Shown here: positions 17,328 to 27,566 of the stretch, piece by piece
Position numbering within the stretch: position 1 is the first letter of the stretch
How the letters are laid out: the number at the start of each line of letters is the position of its first letter
Origin: Marinobacter szutsaonensis
Lineage (GTDB): Bacteria; Pseudomonadota; Gammaproteobacteria; Pseudomonadales; Oleiphilaceae
Direction: 5' to 3'
Length of the DNA: 64,000 bases
Assembly: GCF_039523335.1 (NCBI RefSeq)
Contig: NZ_BAAAFC010000001.1
Span: 1,860,001-1,924,000, forward strand
The notes under the pieces: model-generated
Databases searched by the model: none
Told to the model about the DNA's origin: nothing
What the model saw: the letters and a program-made list of their open reading frames with translations, nothing else
Translations under genes and position numbers: made by a program

Positions 17328-18708
17328 ACTGTTCCCGATATTTACGTACAATTTTCAGGGCGATTACGTTCAGCAGCAGCGTGGCCAGGAACAGCATGGC
17401 ACCCAGAGCAAAGGCGGCCAGTGTCTTGGCGCTGTCGAATTCCTGGTCACCGGTGAGCAATGTCACGATCTGCACAGTCACGGTGGTGACAGTTTCCAGT
17501 GGGTTGGCGGTCAGGTTCGCCGCCAGGCCAGCTGCCATCACCACGATCATGGTCTCGCCAATGGCACGGGATACCGCCAGCAAAATGCCGCCCATGATGC
17601 CCGGGAGCGCCGCCGGAAAAATAACCTTCTTCATGGTTTCCGACTGGGTGGCACCCAGGGCCAGGGAGCCATCCCGCAGGGACTGTGGCACCGCATTGAT
17701 CACGTCATCCGAGAGCGAGGACACGAAAGGAATGATCATGATGCCCATTACGCCACCCGCGGCCAGGGCGCTCTGTGACGACGCCTCAATACCCAGCGAA
17801 GCGGCCAGGTCACTTATGAAGGGCGCCACGGTCAGGGCGGCAAAGAAGCCATAAACAACGGTCGGGATACCGGCCAGCATCTCCAGCAGCGGCTTGACGA
17901 TACTGCGCACCCGTTTGTTGGCATACTCGGACAGATAGATCGCCGAGAGCAGCCCCACCGGCACCGCCACCAGCATGGCGATGGCAGAAATCAGCAGGGT
18001 ACCGGTAAACAGCGGAATCATGCCGAACGCGCCTTCGGCGGCAACCTGATCCGCCCGCAGCGCCGTTTGAGGACTCCAGCTGGTACCGAAGAAAAACTCG
18101 ACGAACGAGATCTTCTCGAAAAAACGGAAAGTCTCGAATGCGACCGAGAAGATAATGCCGAGGGTAGTCAGAATGGCCAGGGCGGCGCAGGCAAAAAACA
18201 GCCACTTGAGAATAGACTCGACCTGTTCCCGGGCGTTGATCCTGGGGCGAATACGCAGCCAGCCCAGAAATCCGGCCAGCACCGCCACCGAAATCACCAG
18301 GGCGGTCATGAGCATCCGGCTCTGGCCCCGCAAAGCCTTCAACCGCTCGGCAGCTTCAACAATCGGGGCTTCAACAAAACCCGGGGGCAAGGCACCGCTG
18401 GCCACGTTGCTGATCTTACTCAAAAGCAGACTGGCACTGCCTTCATCGGCGGGAATCATTTCCGGCGGCAGGGAGCCGATCACCAGCACCTGAATGACCT
18501 TACCCTGGAATGCCGCCCACAATGCCAGCACGATCAGCGCGGGGATGCCGCACCATAGCGCTGCCCGGGCACCATAATAGAATGGCAGGGACTTGAGATG
18601 ACGTATCCCACCCAGGGGCATCGCCAGCGCCCGGGACCGGGCATAGCCCAGACCGTATGCGACGACGGCCAGGACCAGGGTCAGTAGAAGGAGATTGGCA
18701 GGTTGCAT
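17320..18708 (-). CDS. pstC: PstC phosphate ABC transporter permease
   Basis: This 462-residue protein is the partner permease of PstA. Like it, PstC has an extended N-terminal and periplasmic part (to about 200) before the permease core. The coupling motif near the C-terminus is ILLAVSRAIGETMIVVMAAG. E. coli PstC is 319 residues. AGGAT precedes the ATG at 18708. The gene begins 141 bases after the pstS stop, beyond a hairpin that may reduce read-through from pstS. Confidence 0.93.
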   Translation of the reverse strand: MQPANLLLLTLVLAVVAYGLGYARSRALAMPLGGIRHLKSLPFYYGARAALWCGIPALIVLALWAAFQGKVIQVLVIGSLPPEMIPADEGSASLLLSKISNVASGALPPGFVEAPIVEAAERLKALRGQSRMLMTALVISVAVLAGFLGWLRIRPRINAREQVESILKWLFFACAALAILTTLGIIFSVAFETFRFFEKISFVEFFFGTSWSPQTALRADQVAAEGAFGMIPLFTGTLLISAIAMLVAVPVGLLSAIYLSEYANKRVRSIVKPLLEMLAGIPTVVYGFFAALTVAPFISDLAASLGIEASSQSALAAGGVMGIMIIPFVSSLSDDVINAVPQSLRDGSLALGATQSETMKKVIFPAALPGIMGGILLAVSRAIGETMIVVMAAGLAANLTANPLETVTTVTVQIVTLLTGDQEFDSAKTLAAFALGAMLFLATLLLNVIALKIVRKYREQYD

Positions 18709-18791
18709 GAATTATCCTGTCTGACGCTTCAAGTAGGCAACAAGTGTAAAGACTTAAAGTGAGTTTCGCACTTGGTGCTTTTTACGTACGA

Positions 18792-18823
18792 AAGGGTGCG
18801 AGCCCGTGAGGACTCGCACCCTT
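18792..18823 (-). terminator. hairpin between pstS and pstC
   Basis: AAGGGTGCGAG pairs perfectly with CTCGCACCCTT (11 bp) around a 10-base loop, 27 bases after the pstS stop codon. Few T residues follow on the minus strand. A stem here would protect the abundant pstS message and let only part of transcription enter pstCAB-phoU; that role is inferred from other pst operons. Confidence 0.6.
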
Positions 18824-18849
18824 GTCAGTTACTTGTTGGTGTAACTGGC

Positions 18850-19899
18850 TTACATCAGCTCTTCTTTCTGCAGATTCGGCATGTTAGCTGCCTTGTCCTG
18901 CAGGTTCATCAGAGCGTCACGCGGCGGAACGATCAGGCCGACGCTCTTCAGGTAGCCGTTCGGGCCCATGGCCGCCGGGCTGACGAACTCCTCAATGTAG
19001 TCGGTCATACCCGGGATAACACCGATGTGAGCCTTCTTCACGTAGAAGAACAGGGAGCGGGCAACCGGGTACTCATCGGCAGCGATCGCCTCGGCGGTCG
19101 GCACCTTGCCGTTCAGGGTCGCAGCCTGCAGACGGTCAGCGTTCTCTTCCAGGAAGCTGTAACCGAACACACCGTACATGCCGCTGTCATCAATCAGCTT
19201 CTGCACGATCAGGTTGTCGTTCTCGCCCGCTTCGATGAAGGCGCCATCTTCACGGATGCTCTGACAAACGGCTTCCATATCGTCTTCGCTCATGTCGGCG
19301 ACGGCGGGCAGATCTTCACAGCCACCCTGCAGGGCCAGCTCGTTGAAGGAGTCACGGGTACCGGAAGTCGGAGGCGGACCCATTACACGAATGGCAACGT
19401 TCGGCAGGTCAGAATCAATCTCATTCCAGGTCTTGTACGGGTTCGGGATCAGTTCCTTCTCGTTCTCCGGATTCGGTACTTCCTTACCCAGGGCCAGGAA
19501 CAGTTGCTCGAGGGTGATGTCCAGGTTATCAGCTTTCTTGGAGCTGGCGATCACGATGCCGTCAGAACCGATACGGAACTCGGTGATGTCTGTGACACCG
19601 TTGCCCTGGCAAAGGTCGAACTCGGAAGGCTTCATACGACGGGAAGCATTGGTGATGTCCGGGTGTTGGGTACCGATGCCCTGGCAGAACAGTTTCAGAC
19701 CGCCGCCGGAACCGGTGGATTCCAGCTTCGGGGTGGAGAAGTCAGTCTTGGTGCCGAAACGCTCGGCTACCACGGTAGCGAACGGATAAACAGTGGAGGA
19801 GCCCACGATGCTGATGGTGTCACGGGCCATCGCCGGTGCAGACATGGCAGCAACGGAGCCAGCCAGTGCAACGGTGGCGAATGCTTTGTTCAGTTTCAT
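18850..19899 (-). CDS. pstS: PstS periplasmic phosphate-binding protein
   Basis: This 349-residue exported protein captures phosphate for the Pst transporter. A signal peptide (about 1-25, ending AMA) precedes the mature start at RDTISIVGSSTVYP. The phosphate-binding loop pattern GSSTVYPF and the SGGGLKLFCQG stretch fit the PstS family. Two starts are possible: ATG at 19899 (used here) and GTG at 19902, which has slightly better spacing from GGAG. A PHO box and a -10 element lie 62-96 bases upstream. Confidence 0.94.
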   Translation of the reverse strand: MKLNKAFATVALAGSVAAMSAPAMARDTISIVGSSTVYPFATVVAERFGTKTDFSTPKLESTGSGGGLKLFCQGIGTQHPDITNASRRMKPSEFDLCQGNGVTDITEFRIGSDGIVIASSKKADNLDITLEQLFLALGKEVPNPENEKELIPNPYKTWNEIDSDLPNVAIRVMGPPPTSGTRDSFNELALQGGCEDLPAVADMSEDDMEAVCQSIREDGAFIEAGENDNLIVQKLIDDSGMYGVFGYSFLEENADRLQAATLNGKVPTAEAIAADEYPVARSLFFYVKKAHIGVIPGMTDYIEEFVSPAAMGPNGYLKSVGLIVPPRDALMNLQDKAANMPNLQKEELM

Positions 19900-19960
19900 C
19901 ACGTCAAGTCTCCATTATTTGGTTAGGACGTTGTGTCGGATGTGCTTTACCGATGTGTGC

Positions 19961-19994
19961 ATCCTAGGAGGTCTCTGTGACAACTTTGTTACAG
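19961..19994 (-). promoter_or_regulatory. PHO box and -10 element of pstS
   Basis: On the minus strand, CTGTAAC-AAAG-TTGTCAC (19994-19977) fits the PhoB box pattern of two seven-base repeats separated by four A/T-rich bases (CTGTCAT-N4-CTGTCAT). A TAGGAT -10 hexamer follows ten bases downstream (19966-19961). This is the usual geometry of PhoB-activated promoters, which lack a good -35. It predicts induction of the pst operon under phosphate starvation. Confidence 0.8.
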
Positions 19995-20097
19995 CTTCTG
20001 AAATATAGTCGTCATCGTGCAAATTTGCTTGCAGCCCGCGTTCAGGCCATTAACATGCGGGGTTAAAACAATTCCAGACTTATTAAAGGCAGGCTCC

Positions 20098-20502
20098 ATG
20101 ACGGCTTTCGACGATGACAGACCCGCACCCCGGGGCGAACTCACCCTTCAGGTTATTCCCCTTCCCGTTGATACCAACGCCAACGGCGATGTCTTCGCCG
20201 GCTGGCTGGTCAAACAGATGGACATTGCCGCTGCCACCATGGCGGGCCGGATTTCCCAGGGCCGCAATGCCACCGTGGCCATGGACCGCATGGAGTTCTT
20301 GTCGCCCTTGCGGGTGGGCTCCCAGGTGGGTTGCTATTGTGAGCTGGTGGACATCGGGCGCAGCTCCATGAAGATCAATGTGGAGGTCTGGACTCTTGAC
20401 CGCACCGCAAAAAACCCCAGGAAAGTCACCGAGGGGCTGTTTGTCTACGTGGCCATCGATGAGCATGGCCGGATCCGGGAAGTGCCCGAGCAGGGCCTCT
20501 GA
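20098..20502 (+). CDS. YciA-like acyl-CoA thioesterase
   Basis: This 134-residue hot-dog-fold protein has the YciA-family pattern of an N-terminal strand, then DTNANGDVFAGWLVKQMD (catalytic Asn/Asp region), and RFLSPL-like MEFLSPLRVGSQV. Members hydrolyse a broad range of acyl-CoAs. The ATG at 20098 is chosen because it begins the fold and has a GGCAGG ribosome site. It converges with the DHOD-like gene with only three bases between the stops. Confidence 0.85.
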   Translation: MTAFDDDRPAPRGELTLQVIPLPVDTNANGDVFAGWLVKQMDIAAATMAGRISQGRNATVAMDRMEFLSPLRVGSQVGCYCELVDIGRSSMKINVEVWTLDRTAKNPRKVTEGLFVYVAIDEHGRIREVPEQGL

Positions 20503-20505
20503 CCG

Positions 20506-21498
20506 TCAGTGCCAGCCGTGTAACAGGCGGGCGTAGTTCAGGCGCTCCCAGGTGTGTGAATCAGGCGCGTTATCCAGTGACAGGGCACCCCGGGCCTCGG
20601 ACAGGGTGTTGTAGCCCATCCCGCGCAACCGTCGGCTCATGGCATCGCTGATCCGGGCCAGGGCCTTCGGCCCCTCCGCCAGCAAGGCGGACACCACCTG
20701 GACCACGGTGGCGCCGGACAGCAAAGCCTTGGCGGCATCGTCACCGGTATGGACACCACCGGAGACCGCCATTTCCAGTCCCGTGCGATTGAACAGCATG
20801 GCCACCGCGTGCAATCGCAGGGGCAATTCCGCACTACTGGACAGAACCAGTTCCCGGCTCAGGGTCAGCTGGTCCAGATCGATGTCCGGCTGATAGAAAC
20901 GGTTGAACAGTACCAGTCCTCGGGCGCCGGTGGCTTCCACACCCGCCACAAAGGCGGGTAAGGCCGAATAGAACGGTGACAGCTTGACGCTCACCGGAAT
21001 CGACACCTGCTTCACCACCGAACGCACCACATCCAGCTGCCGCTGTTCCAGCGTTGCCGCCGTATCGGCAGGGTCCGTGGCCAGATCGTAGAGATTGAGT
21101 TCGATGGCGGACGCACCGGCGTTCTCCAGTTCCCTCGCATGCTGGATCCAGCCGCCGGGGGAAATGCCATTGAGCGAGGCAATCACGGGAACATCCAGCG
21201 CACCCTGCAATCGTTCCAGCCGCTTGAGGTAACTGCCGGAGCCCATCTCGAACATTTCCGAGCCGGGAAAGAACGAGCGCGCCTCGGCGTCCATATTGAT
21301 CCGGGAATCGATAAAGCGATGGGCCGCCATCTGCTCCGCCACGAGCTGCTCTTCGAACAGTGAGTGCATCACCACGGCACCGGCGCCGGCACCGACACAG
21401 GCCTTCAGGGCATCAAGATCATCGGTCAACGGGCTTGCCCCCACCACCAGGGGCGAATGCAGGTCCAGCCCGAGCCACCGGGTTGTCAGGTCAGTCAT
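20506..21498 (-). CDS. dihydroorotate dehydrogenase-like flavoprotein
   Basis: A 330-residue TIM-barrel FMN protein with DHOD/PreA-type features (TRWLGLDLHSPLVVGASPLT start, SVKLSPF, SGGVHTGDDAAKALLSGA phosphate-binding end). It differs from true PyrD in context. It overlaps the end of nifJ by eight bases and starts at 21498 after an AGGGGGA ribosome site inside nifJ. Genes of this type are often paired with pyruvate:ferredoxin oxidoreductase, where they may move electrons to or from ferredoxin; that role is unproven. Confidence 0.82.
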   Translation of the reverse strand: MTDLTTRWLGLDLHSPLVVGASPLTDDLDALKACVGAGAGAVVMHSLFEEQLVAEQMAAHRFIDSRINMDAEARSFFPGSEMFEMGSGSYLKRLERLQGALDVPVIASLNGISPGGWIQHARELENAGASAIELNLYDLATDPADTAATLEQRQLDVVRSVVKQVSIPVSVKLSPFYSALPAFVAGVEATGARGLVLFNRFYQPDIDLDQLTLSRELVLSSSAELPLRLHAVAMLFNRTGLEMAVSGGVHTGDDAAKALLSGATVVQVVSALLAEGPKALARISDAMSRRLRGMGYNTLSEARGALSLDNAPDSHTWERLNYARLLHGWH

Positions 21499-24400
21499 GT
21501 GATTCCCCCTCCCCCTCACCAGATTCCGGGTCTTCGTGAGGCTCGAAATGGATGCCCGCCAGTTGTTTGTAGAGTTCCCGTTGGTCGTGCGCCGCCTCTG
21601 TGGCGGCTGCCACCAGCTTTTCGTACCTTTCCGGGTCCCGCAGTTCCAACATGCGGAAGCGGGCCTCCTCCTGCATGTAGGTTTTCATGGGGACTTTCTG
21701 ACGTGCCGAATCCAGCTGCAGGGGCGGCAGGCCCTCGTCAATACGTCGGGGATCGAAGCGGTAAATCGGCCAGGCCCAGCTGTCCACCGCCCGTTTTTGC
21801 TGTGCCGGCGAATGCACCAGGTCGTAGCCATGGGCGATGCAGGGGCTGTGGGCAATGATCAGGGCGGGGCCATCAAAACTTTCGGCCTCCTGCAGGGCTC
21901 TGGTGGTCTGGTTGCTGTGGGACTGCATGGCAATCTGGGCCACGTAAACATGGCCATAGCTCATGGCCAGCAAGCCCAGGTCCTTTTTCCGGGTTTCCTT
22001 GCCGGCGGCCGCAAACTTGGCAATCGCTCCCAGGGGCGTGGCCTTGGACTGCTGGCCGCCGGTATTGGAATACACCTCGGTATCCAGCACCAGCAGTTTG
22101 AGGTTCTGGCCGGAGGCCAGGGCATGGTCCAGGCCACCATAGCCGATGTCATAGGCCCAGCCATCACCCCCAATCACCCAGACGCTCTTGGGGCACAGCT
22201 CATCAGCCAGGCTGGCCAGCTCCTGTACCTCGGCGCTTTGTTGTTGATCCGCCAGCCAGTCACGTAATCTTGCGACCGCCTTGCGCCGCGCCGCCATGGC
22301 CAACTCGTCGAGGGTGGCGCAGGGGCCGGTCAGGTCGCCGTACAGTCCCTGGGGCAGACGATCCCGCAGACCATCCAGCAGCTGTCGGGCCCGGCCCACC
22401 AACTTGTTCAATCCCAGGCGCATACCCAGGCCCAGTTCCGCGGCATCCTCGAACAACGAGTTGTTCCAGGTCGGCCCGCGGCCGTCAGCATTCACCGTAT
22501 ACGGTGTGGTGGGCAGGTTGCCGCCGTAAATGGAGGAGCAACCGGTGGCATTGGCAATCAGCAGGCGGTCGCCCAGCAACTGGGTGAGCAGGCGGATGTA
22601 GGGGGTCTCGCCGCAGCCGGCGCAGGCACCGGAATATTCGAACAGCGGGATCAATAGTGGCAACGATTTGAAGTCCCGGGGAATACGGTCCCTGGGGACA
22701 TCCGGCAAGCTACGGAAGAACTTCAGGTTTTCCGCCTCAACTTCGCGATGCTCTTCCAGAGGCTGCATGTTGATCGCTTTGCGTTTGGGCCGGGTGCGAT
22801 CTTTGGCGGGACACACCTCCACGCACAAACCGCAGCCGGTGCAGTCCTCCGGCGCCACCTGCAGCCGGTAATCCAGACCCTCCAGTTCCGACGTGTGGGT
22901 TTCGGGAACGGTCTCGAACGTCTCCGGCCCGTTGCGCGCCGCCTCCGGCTCAAAGACCTTGGCGGTAATCGCGGTATGGGGGCAGATCATCGCGCAGAAG
23001 TTGCACTGCACGCACAGATCGGACTCCCAGATCGGAATTTCCTGCGCGATGGAGCGCTTCTCGAACTGGCTGGTGCCGGTTGGCCAGGTGCCGTCCGGTG
23101 GAAACGCACTGACCGGCAGTTTGTCACCCTGCCCTTCCAGCAGCAGCCGGGTCACCTTCTGGACAAAATCCGGCGCATCCTCCGGTACCCGGGGCGGTCG
23201 GGTGCGGGTCGCCGTCACCTTGTCCGGTACCGATACTTCATACAGGTGAGCCAGGGCAGAATCCACCGCCTCCACGTTGCGGCGCACCACCTCCGGCCCG
23301 CGACGGCCCCAGGTCTCACGGATCGCGTCCTTGATGCGGGCGATGGCCTCGTCCTTCGGCAGGATATCGGCCAGGGCAAAGAAGCACACCTGCATGACCG
23401 TGTTGATGCGCCGTTCCAGCCCGGCTTTCTCCGCCACTTCCGCGGCGTCGATGACATAGAGGCGGGCCTTGCGTTCTACCAGCAACTGCTGGACTTCGAC
23501 CGACAAGCGGTCCCAGACCTCATCCTTTGACCAGGGGACATTCAGCAGTACCGTTGCCCCCTCGGCCGCATGCTCCAGGACATCGAAGCGCTCGAGAAAC
23601 TGGGGTGCGTGAATCGCCACGAACTGGGCCTTGCGGATCTGGTAACTGGAGCGGATGGGCAAAGGGCCGAACCGCAGATGGGAAACCGTGGTGGCACCGG
23701 ATTTCTTGGAGTCATAGACAAAATGGCCCTGGGCAAACAGGTCCGTGCCCTCGCCCAGGATCTTGATGCTGGCCTTGTTACTGCTGACCGTACCATCGGC
23801 GCCCAGGCCGAAGAACAGAGCCCGACGCGTTTCCGGGGACTCGATATCGAGCTCGCTATCCACCTCCAGTGACAGCCGGGTGACATCGTCGCGGACACCG
23901 ACGGTAAAGCGGGTTTTCGGTTGGTCGGCCTTCAGTTCGTCGAAAACGGCACAGACCATGGCGGGGGTAAACTCCCGGGAGGACAGGCCATAGCGGCCAC
24001 CGATTACCCGGGGCAGGATCTGCCGCTCGCCCCGGGCCCAGGCTTCCATCAGCGCCCCGCTGACCTCCAGCAACAGTGGCTCGCCCTGGGCCCCGGGCTC
24101 CTTGGTCCGGTCAAGCACCGCCAGATGCTCCACGGTGTTGGGCAGAGCCGCCAGGAAACGGTCGGTGGCAAAAGGCCGGAACAGGCGCACCTTGAGCACA
24201 CCCACTTTTTCGCCCTGCGCCATCAGCCATTCGACGGTTTCATGGGCGCATTCGGCGCCGGAGCCCATCAGCATAACCACGCGCTCTGCCTCGGGGTGGC
24301 CCACATATTCAAACAACTGGTACCGCCGGCCAGTAATATCCGCAAACCGGTCCATCACGGTTTCCAGTCGCTCCGGGAACGCCTGATAGAAGGGATTGAC

Positions 24401-25087
24401 GGCTTCCCTTGACTGGAAAAAGGCATCCGGGTTCTGGGATGTGCCCCGCACTACCGGCCGGTCCGGGGTCATGCGGCGATTTCGGTGAGCTTCAACGCCT
24501 TCATGAGGCACCAGCGCTTGCAGTTCTTCGTCACTCAGCGCCGTAATCTTGGAAATTTCATGGGAAGTGCGGAAGCCATCAAAGAAGTGCAATACAGGCA
24601 CCCGGCTTTCCAGCGTTACCGCATGGCCAATGGCGGCCAGGTCCTGGGCCTCCTGCACCGAGCCCGAGGCCAGCAGGGCAAAGCCGGTGCCCCGGGCACC
24701 CATCACATCGGAGTGGTCGCAAAAGATGGACAAGGCATGGGTGGCCACACTGCGGGCAGCCACATGCATACAGAAAGGCGAGAGCTCGCCGGCGATCTTG
24801 TACAGGTTGGGCAGCATCAACAGCAGCCCCTGGGAGGCGGTGAAGGTGGTCACCAACGAACCCGCCTGCAAGGCACCGTGCATTGCTCCGGCGGCACCTG
24901 CCTCGGACTGCATTTCCACCACTCCGGGCACCTGGCCCCAGAGATTGGGCCGGCCCAGCGCGGCCCAATCATCGGCATGTTCGCCCATCACCGAAGCCGG
25001 GGTAATCGGATAGATGGCAATGGATTCGCTCAAGCGATAGGCCACCGAGGCCACAGCTTCGTTGCCATCAAGGGTCTGGAACGCCAT
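21491..25087 (-). CDS. nifJ: NifJ-type pyruvate:ferredoxin (flavodoxin) oxidoreductase
   Basis: This 1198-residue homodimeric enzyme oxidises pyruvate to acetyl-CoA and CO2 and reduces ferredoxin or flavodoxin. All six classical domains are present in one chain, including a TPP-pyrimidine N-terminal domain and a gamma domain. A two-cluster ferredoxin domain carries motifs CVQCNFCAMICPH and CTGCGLCVEVCPAKD. A C-terminal TPP-binding domain carries GDGWAYDIGYGGLDH and a further Cys pair around ACAGCGETPY. E. coli YdbK is similar in length. ATG at 25087 has GGGAG eight bases upstream, while a GTG two codons earlier is too close. It is followed by the DHOD-like gene (8-base overlap). Confidence 0.95.
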   Translation of the reverse strand: MAFQTLDGNEAVASVAYRLSESIAIYPITPASVMGEHADDWAALGRPNLWGQVPGVVEMQSEAGAAGAMHGALQAGSLVTTFTASQGLLLMLPNLYKIAGELSPFCMHVAARSVATHALSIFCDHSDVMGARGTGFALLASGSVQEAQDLAAIGHAVTLESRVPVLHFFDGFRTSHEISKITALSDEELQALVPHEGVEAHRNRRMTPDRPVVRGTSQNPDAFFQSREAVNPFYQAFPERLETVMDRFADITGRRYQLFEYVGHPEAERVVMLMGSGAECAHETVEWLMAQGEKVGVLKVRLFRPFATDRFLAALPNTVEHLAVLDRTKEPGAQGEPLLLEVSGALMEAWARGERQILPRVIGGRYGLSSREFTPAMVCAVFDELKADQPKTRFTVGVRDDVTRLSLEVDSELDIESPETRRALFFGLGADGTVSSNKASIKILGEGTDLFAQGHFVYDSKKSGATTVSHLRFGPLPIRSSYQIRKAQFVAIHAPQFLERFDVLEHAAEGATVLLNVPWSKDEVWDRLSVEVQQLLVERKARLYVIDAAEVAEKAGLERRINTVMQVCFFALADILPKDEAIARIKDAIRETWGRRGPEVVRRNVEAVDSALAHLYEVSVPDKVTATRTRPPRVPEDAPDFVQKVTRLLLEGQGDKLPVSAFPPDGTWPTGTSQFEKRSIAQEIPIWESDLCVQCNFCAMICPHTAITAKVFEPEAARNGPETFETVPETHTSELEGLDYRLQVAPEDCTGCGLCVEVCPAKDRTRPKRKAINMQPLEEHREVEAENLKFFRSLPDVPRDRIPRDFKSLPLLIPLFEYSGACAGCGETPYIRLLTQLLGDRLLIANATGCSSIYGGNLPTTPYTVNADGRGPTWNNSLFEDAAELGLGMRLGLNKLVGRARQLLDGLRDRLPQGLYGDLTGPCATLDELAMAARRKAVARLRDWLADQQQSAEVQELASLADELCPKSVWVIGGDGWAYDIGYGGLDHALASGQNLKLLVLDTEVYSNTGGQQSKATPLGAIAKFAAAGKETRKKDLGLLAMSYGHVYVAQIAMQSHSNQTTRALQEAESFDGPALIIAHSPCIAHGYDLVHSPAQQKRAVDSWAWPIYRFDPRRIDEGLPPLQLDSARQKVPMKTYMQEEARFRMLELRDPERYEKLVAAATEAAHDQRELYKQLAGIHFEPHEDPESGEGEGESHD

Positions 25088-25177
25088 GGCCACTTCTCCC
25101 TGTCATAACCATCCAACAGTCATGAGTCTAGGCAGGGCTTGTCACAGCCGCAAGCGGCCGGGCGTTCCTCCGGCGAC

Positions 25178-26065
25178 TCAGCGCAGAATCACCAACGGTT
25201 TCCTGGCAGTCTCCAGCATACGGGTGGTGGTGCTGCCCACCAGGAACCGGCGGATACGGGAGTGGCCATAGGCGCCCATGATCAGCACATCTATGTCGTG
25301 CTCCTCCTGGTAGGCGTGCAGTGTCTGCTCCACATCGCCCTGCCGGATGGCAAGGTGCAGATCCATACCCTGGTCCTTCAGCGCTTCCTCTGCCCGCTTT
25401 AGCTGGGCCCGGTGTTCTTCGGTATCGGAGCCGACCATCACCAGATGCAACGGCATGCCCTTGAACACCGGCGTTCCGGCCAGCAACTCGATGCTTCGGA
25501 ACGCCGTCGGGCTGCCATCGAACGCCAGCATGGCGCTTTTCGGCGCCTCGAATTCGTCCGGAACCAGAAAAACAGGCCGGTGCACGCTGCGGATCACGGT
25601 CTCCAACTGGCTGCCGACATGACGACCGGCAGCGGCACTGGTCTCCCCATGCAGGCCCATGACGAACAGCCTCGCCTCGGGCTCCAGTTCCACCAACGAA
25701 CCTGCCAGCTCATCATGGCGCTGGCGTTTGGCCACCTTGCCGATACCCGCTGCCAGCACCCGCTTTTCGGCTTCGTCCAGCATCAGATGGCCATGCTTGA
25801 GCGCGAGCTTGCTGCGCTGCTGATCCAGATTGACCAGCTCCTCCTGCAGTTGCTCCCGGCTACCGAGCCCGATGCTGCCGGTCATATCGGTGCGGGCCGG
25901 GTATTTTTCCTCATCCAGCACGTGCAACAGCATCAGGGGATCGCCCATTCGGGAACTGGCCCAGGCAGCGTAGTCACAAACCGCCAGGGCCGCTTCGGAG
26001 CCGTCGATACAGGCCACCACCTGGAGGGTATCCGGAGCGCCGGTCCCTGATCTTTCAACGGTCAT
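25178..26065 (-). CDS. tandem universal stress protein (UspA family)
   Basis: A 295-residue cytoplasmic protein made of two Usp domains (about 8-150 and 160-295). The second ends with the ATP-binding-type motif MGAYGHSRIRRFLVGSTT. Expression of such genes usually rises under stress and oxygen limitation. AAGGAG lies nine bases before the ATG. It follows the SulP gene by 13 bases, so the two are probably one operon, and nifJ begins 90 bases further on the same strand. Confidence 0.92.
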   Translation of the reverse strand: MTVERSGTGAPDTLQVVACIDGSEAALAVCDYAAWASSRMGDPLMLLHVLDEEKYPARTDMTGSIGLGSREQLQEELVNLDQQRSKLALKHGHLMLDEAEKRVLAAGIGKVAKRQRHDELAGSLVELEPEARLFVMGLHGETSAAAGRHVGSQLETVIRSVHRPVFLVPDEFEAPKSAMLAFDGSPTAFRSIELLAGTPVFKGMPLHLVMVGSDTEEHRAQLKRAEEALKDQGMDLHLAIRQGDVEQTLHAYQEEHDIDVLIMGAYGHSRIRRFLVGSTTTRMLETARKPLVILR

Positions 26066-26078
26066 TGTTTCAACTCCT

Positions 26079-27566
26079 TTAGTGGGCCATCAAACGTTCG
26101 ACAGCATCTGGCTTGTCGTGCACGCCAAAGCGGTCAACGATGGTGGCACTGGCCTCGTTCAGGCCAACCACCTCGACATCGGCACCTTCCCGGCGGAACT
26201 TGACCACCACCTTGTCCAGCGCCGCCACGGCGGTGATATCCCAGAAATGAGCCCGACTGAGGTCGATCACCACATTGTCGACGGCTTCCTTGAAGTCAAA
26301 GGACTCGATGAACTTCTCGGAAGAGCTGAAGAACACCTGCCCCACCACGTTGTAGCGTCGGGTATCGCTCGCTTCGTCATAGTCCGACCTCACCAGCATG
26401 TAGTGGCCCACCTTGTTGGCGAAGAACAGGGCCGCCAGAAGCACGCCAGCCAGTACACCGAAGGCCAGGTTGTGCGTCGCCACCACCACAATCACGGTAA
26501 CCACCATCACGATGTTGGTTGAAAGCGGGTGCTCCCGGAGATTCCTGATGGACTCCCAGCTGAAGGTACCGATCGACACCATGATCATCACCGCCACCAG
26601 CGCCGCCATGGGTATCTGGACCAGCCACTGGTCCAGCACCAGAACCATGACCAGCAGGAAAGCACCGGCGGTGAAGGTGGAGAGCCGGGTACGGCCACCG
26701 GATTTGATGTTGATGATGGACTGACCAATCATCGCGCAACCGGCCATGCCACCAAGCAGCCCGGCCCCGATGTTGGCGACACCCTGGCCCTTGCATTCGC
26801 GATTACGGTCGCTGGTGGTGTCGGTCAGGTCGTCCACGATGGTCGCGGTCATCATGGATTCCAGCAGGCCAACCACGGCAAGCCCCAGGGAATACGGCAG
26901 GATAATCATCAGCGTCTCGAGGTTGAGCGGCACATCCGGCCACAGGAACACCGGCAGGGTATCGGGCAGTTCACCCATATCGCCCACGGTGCGGATATCC
27001 AGGCCCAGGATCATTGCAACCGCGGTGAGCGAGATGATGCACACCAGCGGTGACGGCAGGACCTTGCCGACCACCGGAACCAGCGGAAACAGGTAGATGA
27101 TCGCCAGACCCGCAGCGGTCATGGCGTAGACATGCCAGGTGACATTGGTCAGTTCGGGCAACTGGGCCATGAAGATCAGGATCGCCAGAGCGTTGACGAA
27201 CCCGGTCACCACCGAGCGGGAGACAAAGCGCATCAGTGCCCCCAGCTTGAGGTAGCCTGCAATAATCTGGAACACCCCCGTGAGCAGGGTCGCGGCGAGC
27301 AGGTATTCGAGGCCGTGCTCTTTCACCAGCGTGACCATCAGCAACGCCATGGCGCCGGTGGCGGCTGAAATCATCCCGGGGCGACCGCCCACAAACGCGA
27401 TCACCACAGCAATACAGAAGGAAGCATAAAGACCCACTTTCGGGTCCACACCTGCAATGATGGAGAAGGCGATGGCCTCCGGAATCAGGGCAAGGGCCAC
27501 CACGATACCGGCGAGCAGATCGCCGCGAACATTGGAGAACCAGTTGTTTCGTATACTGCTGAGCAT
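26079..27566 (-). CDS. SulP/SLC26-family anion transporter with STAS domain
   Basis: A 495-residue membrane protein with 10-12 hydrophobic segments in residues 10-390 and a C-terminal STAS domain (about 400-490, with [20 protein letters not shown]). Start and core ([28 protein letters not shown]) are typical of SulP. Members move sulfate, bicarbonate or other anions. The sequence does not settle which; the BicA-like bicarbonate group and sulfate carriers are both possible. It is the first gene of the probable SulP-Usp operon. The weak ribosome site before 27566 is unusual for a first gene. Confidence 0.88.
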   Translation of the reverse strand: MLSSIRNNWFSNVRGDLLAGIVVALALIPEAIAFSIIAGVDPKVGLYASFCIAVVIAFVGGRPGMISAATGAMALLMVTLVKEHGLEYLLAATLLTGVFQIIAGYLKLGALMRFVSRSVVTGFVNALAILIFMAQLPELTNVTWHVYAMTAAGLAIIYLFPLVPVVGKVLPSPLVCIISLTAVAMILGLDIRTVGDMGELPDTLPVFLWPDVPLNLETLMIILPYSLGLAVVGLLESMMTATIVDDLTDTTSDRNRECKGQGVANIGAGLLGGMAGCAMIGQSIINIKSGGRTRLSTFTAGAFLLVMVLVLDQWLVQIPMAALVAVMIMVSIGTFSWESIRNLREHPLSTNIVMVVTVIVVVATHNLAFGVLAGVLLAALFFANKVGHYMLVRSDYDEASDTRRYNVVGQVFFSSSEKFIESFDFKEAVDNVVIDLSRAHFWDITAVAALDKVVVKFRREGADVEVVGLNEASATIVDRFGVHDKPDAVERLMAH

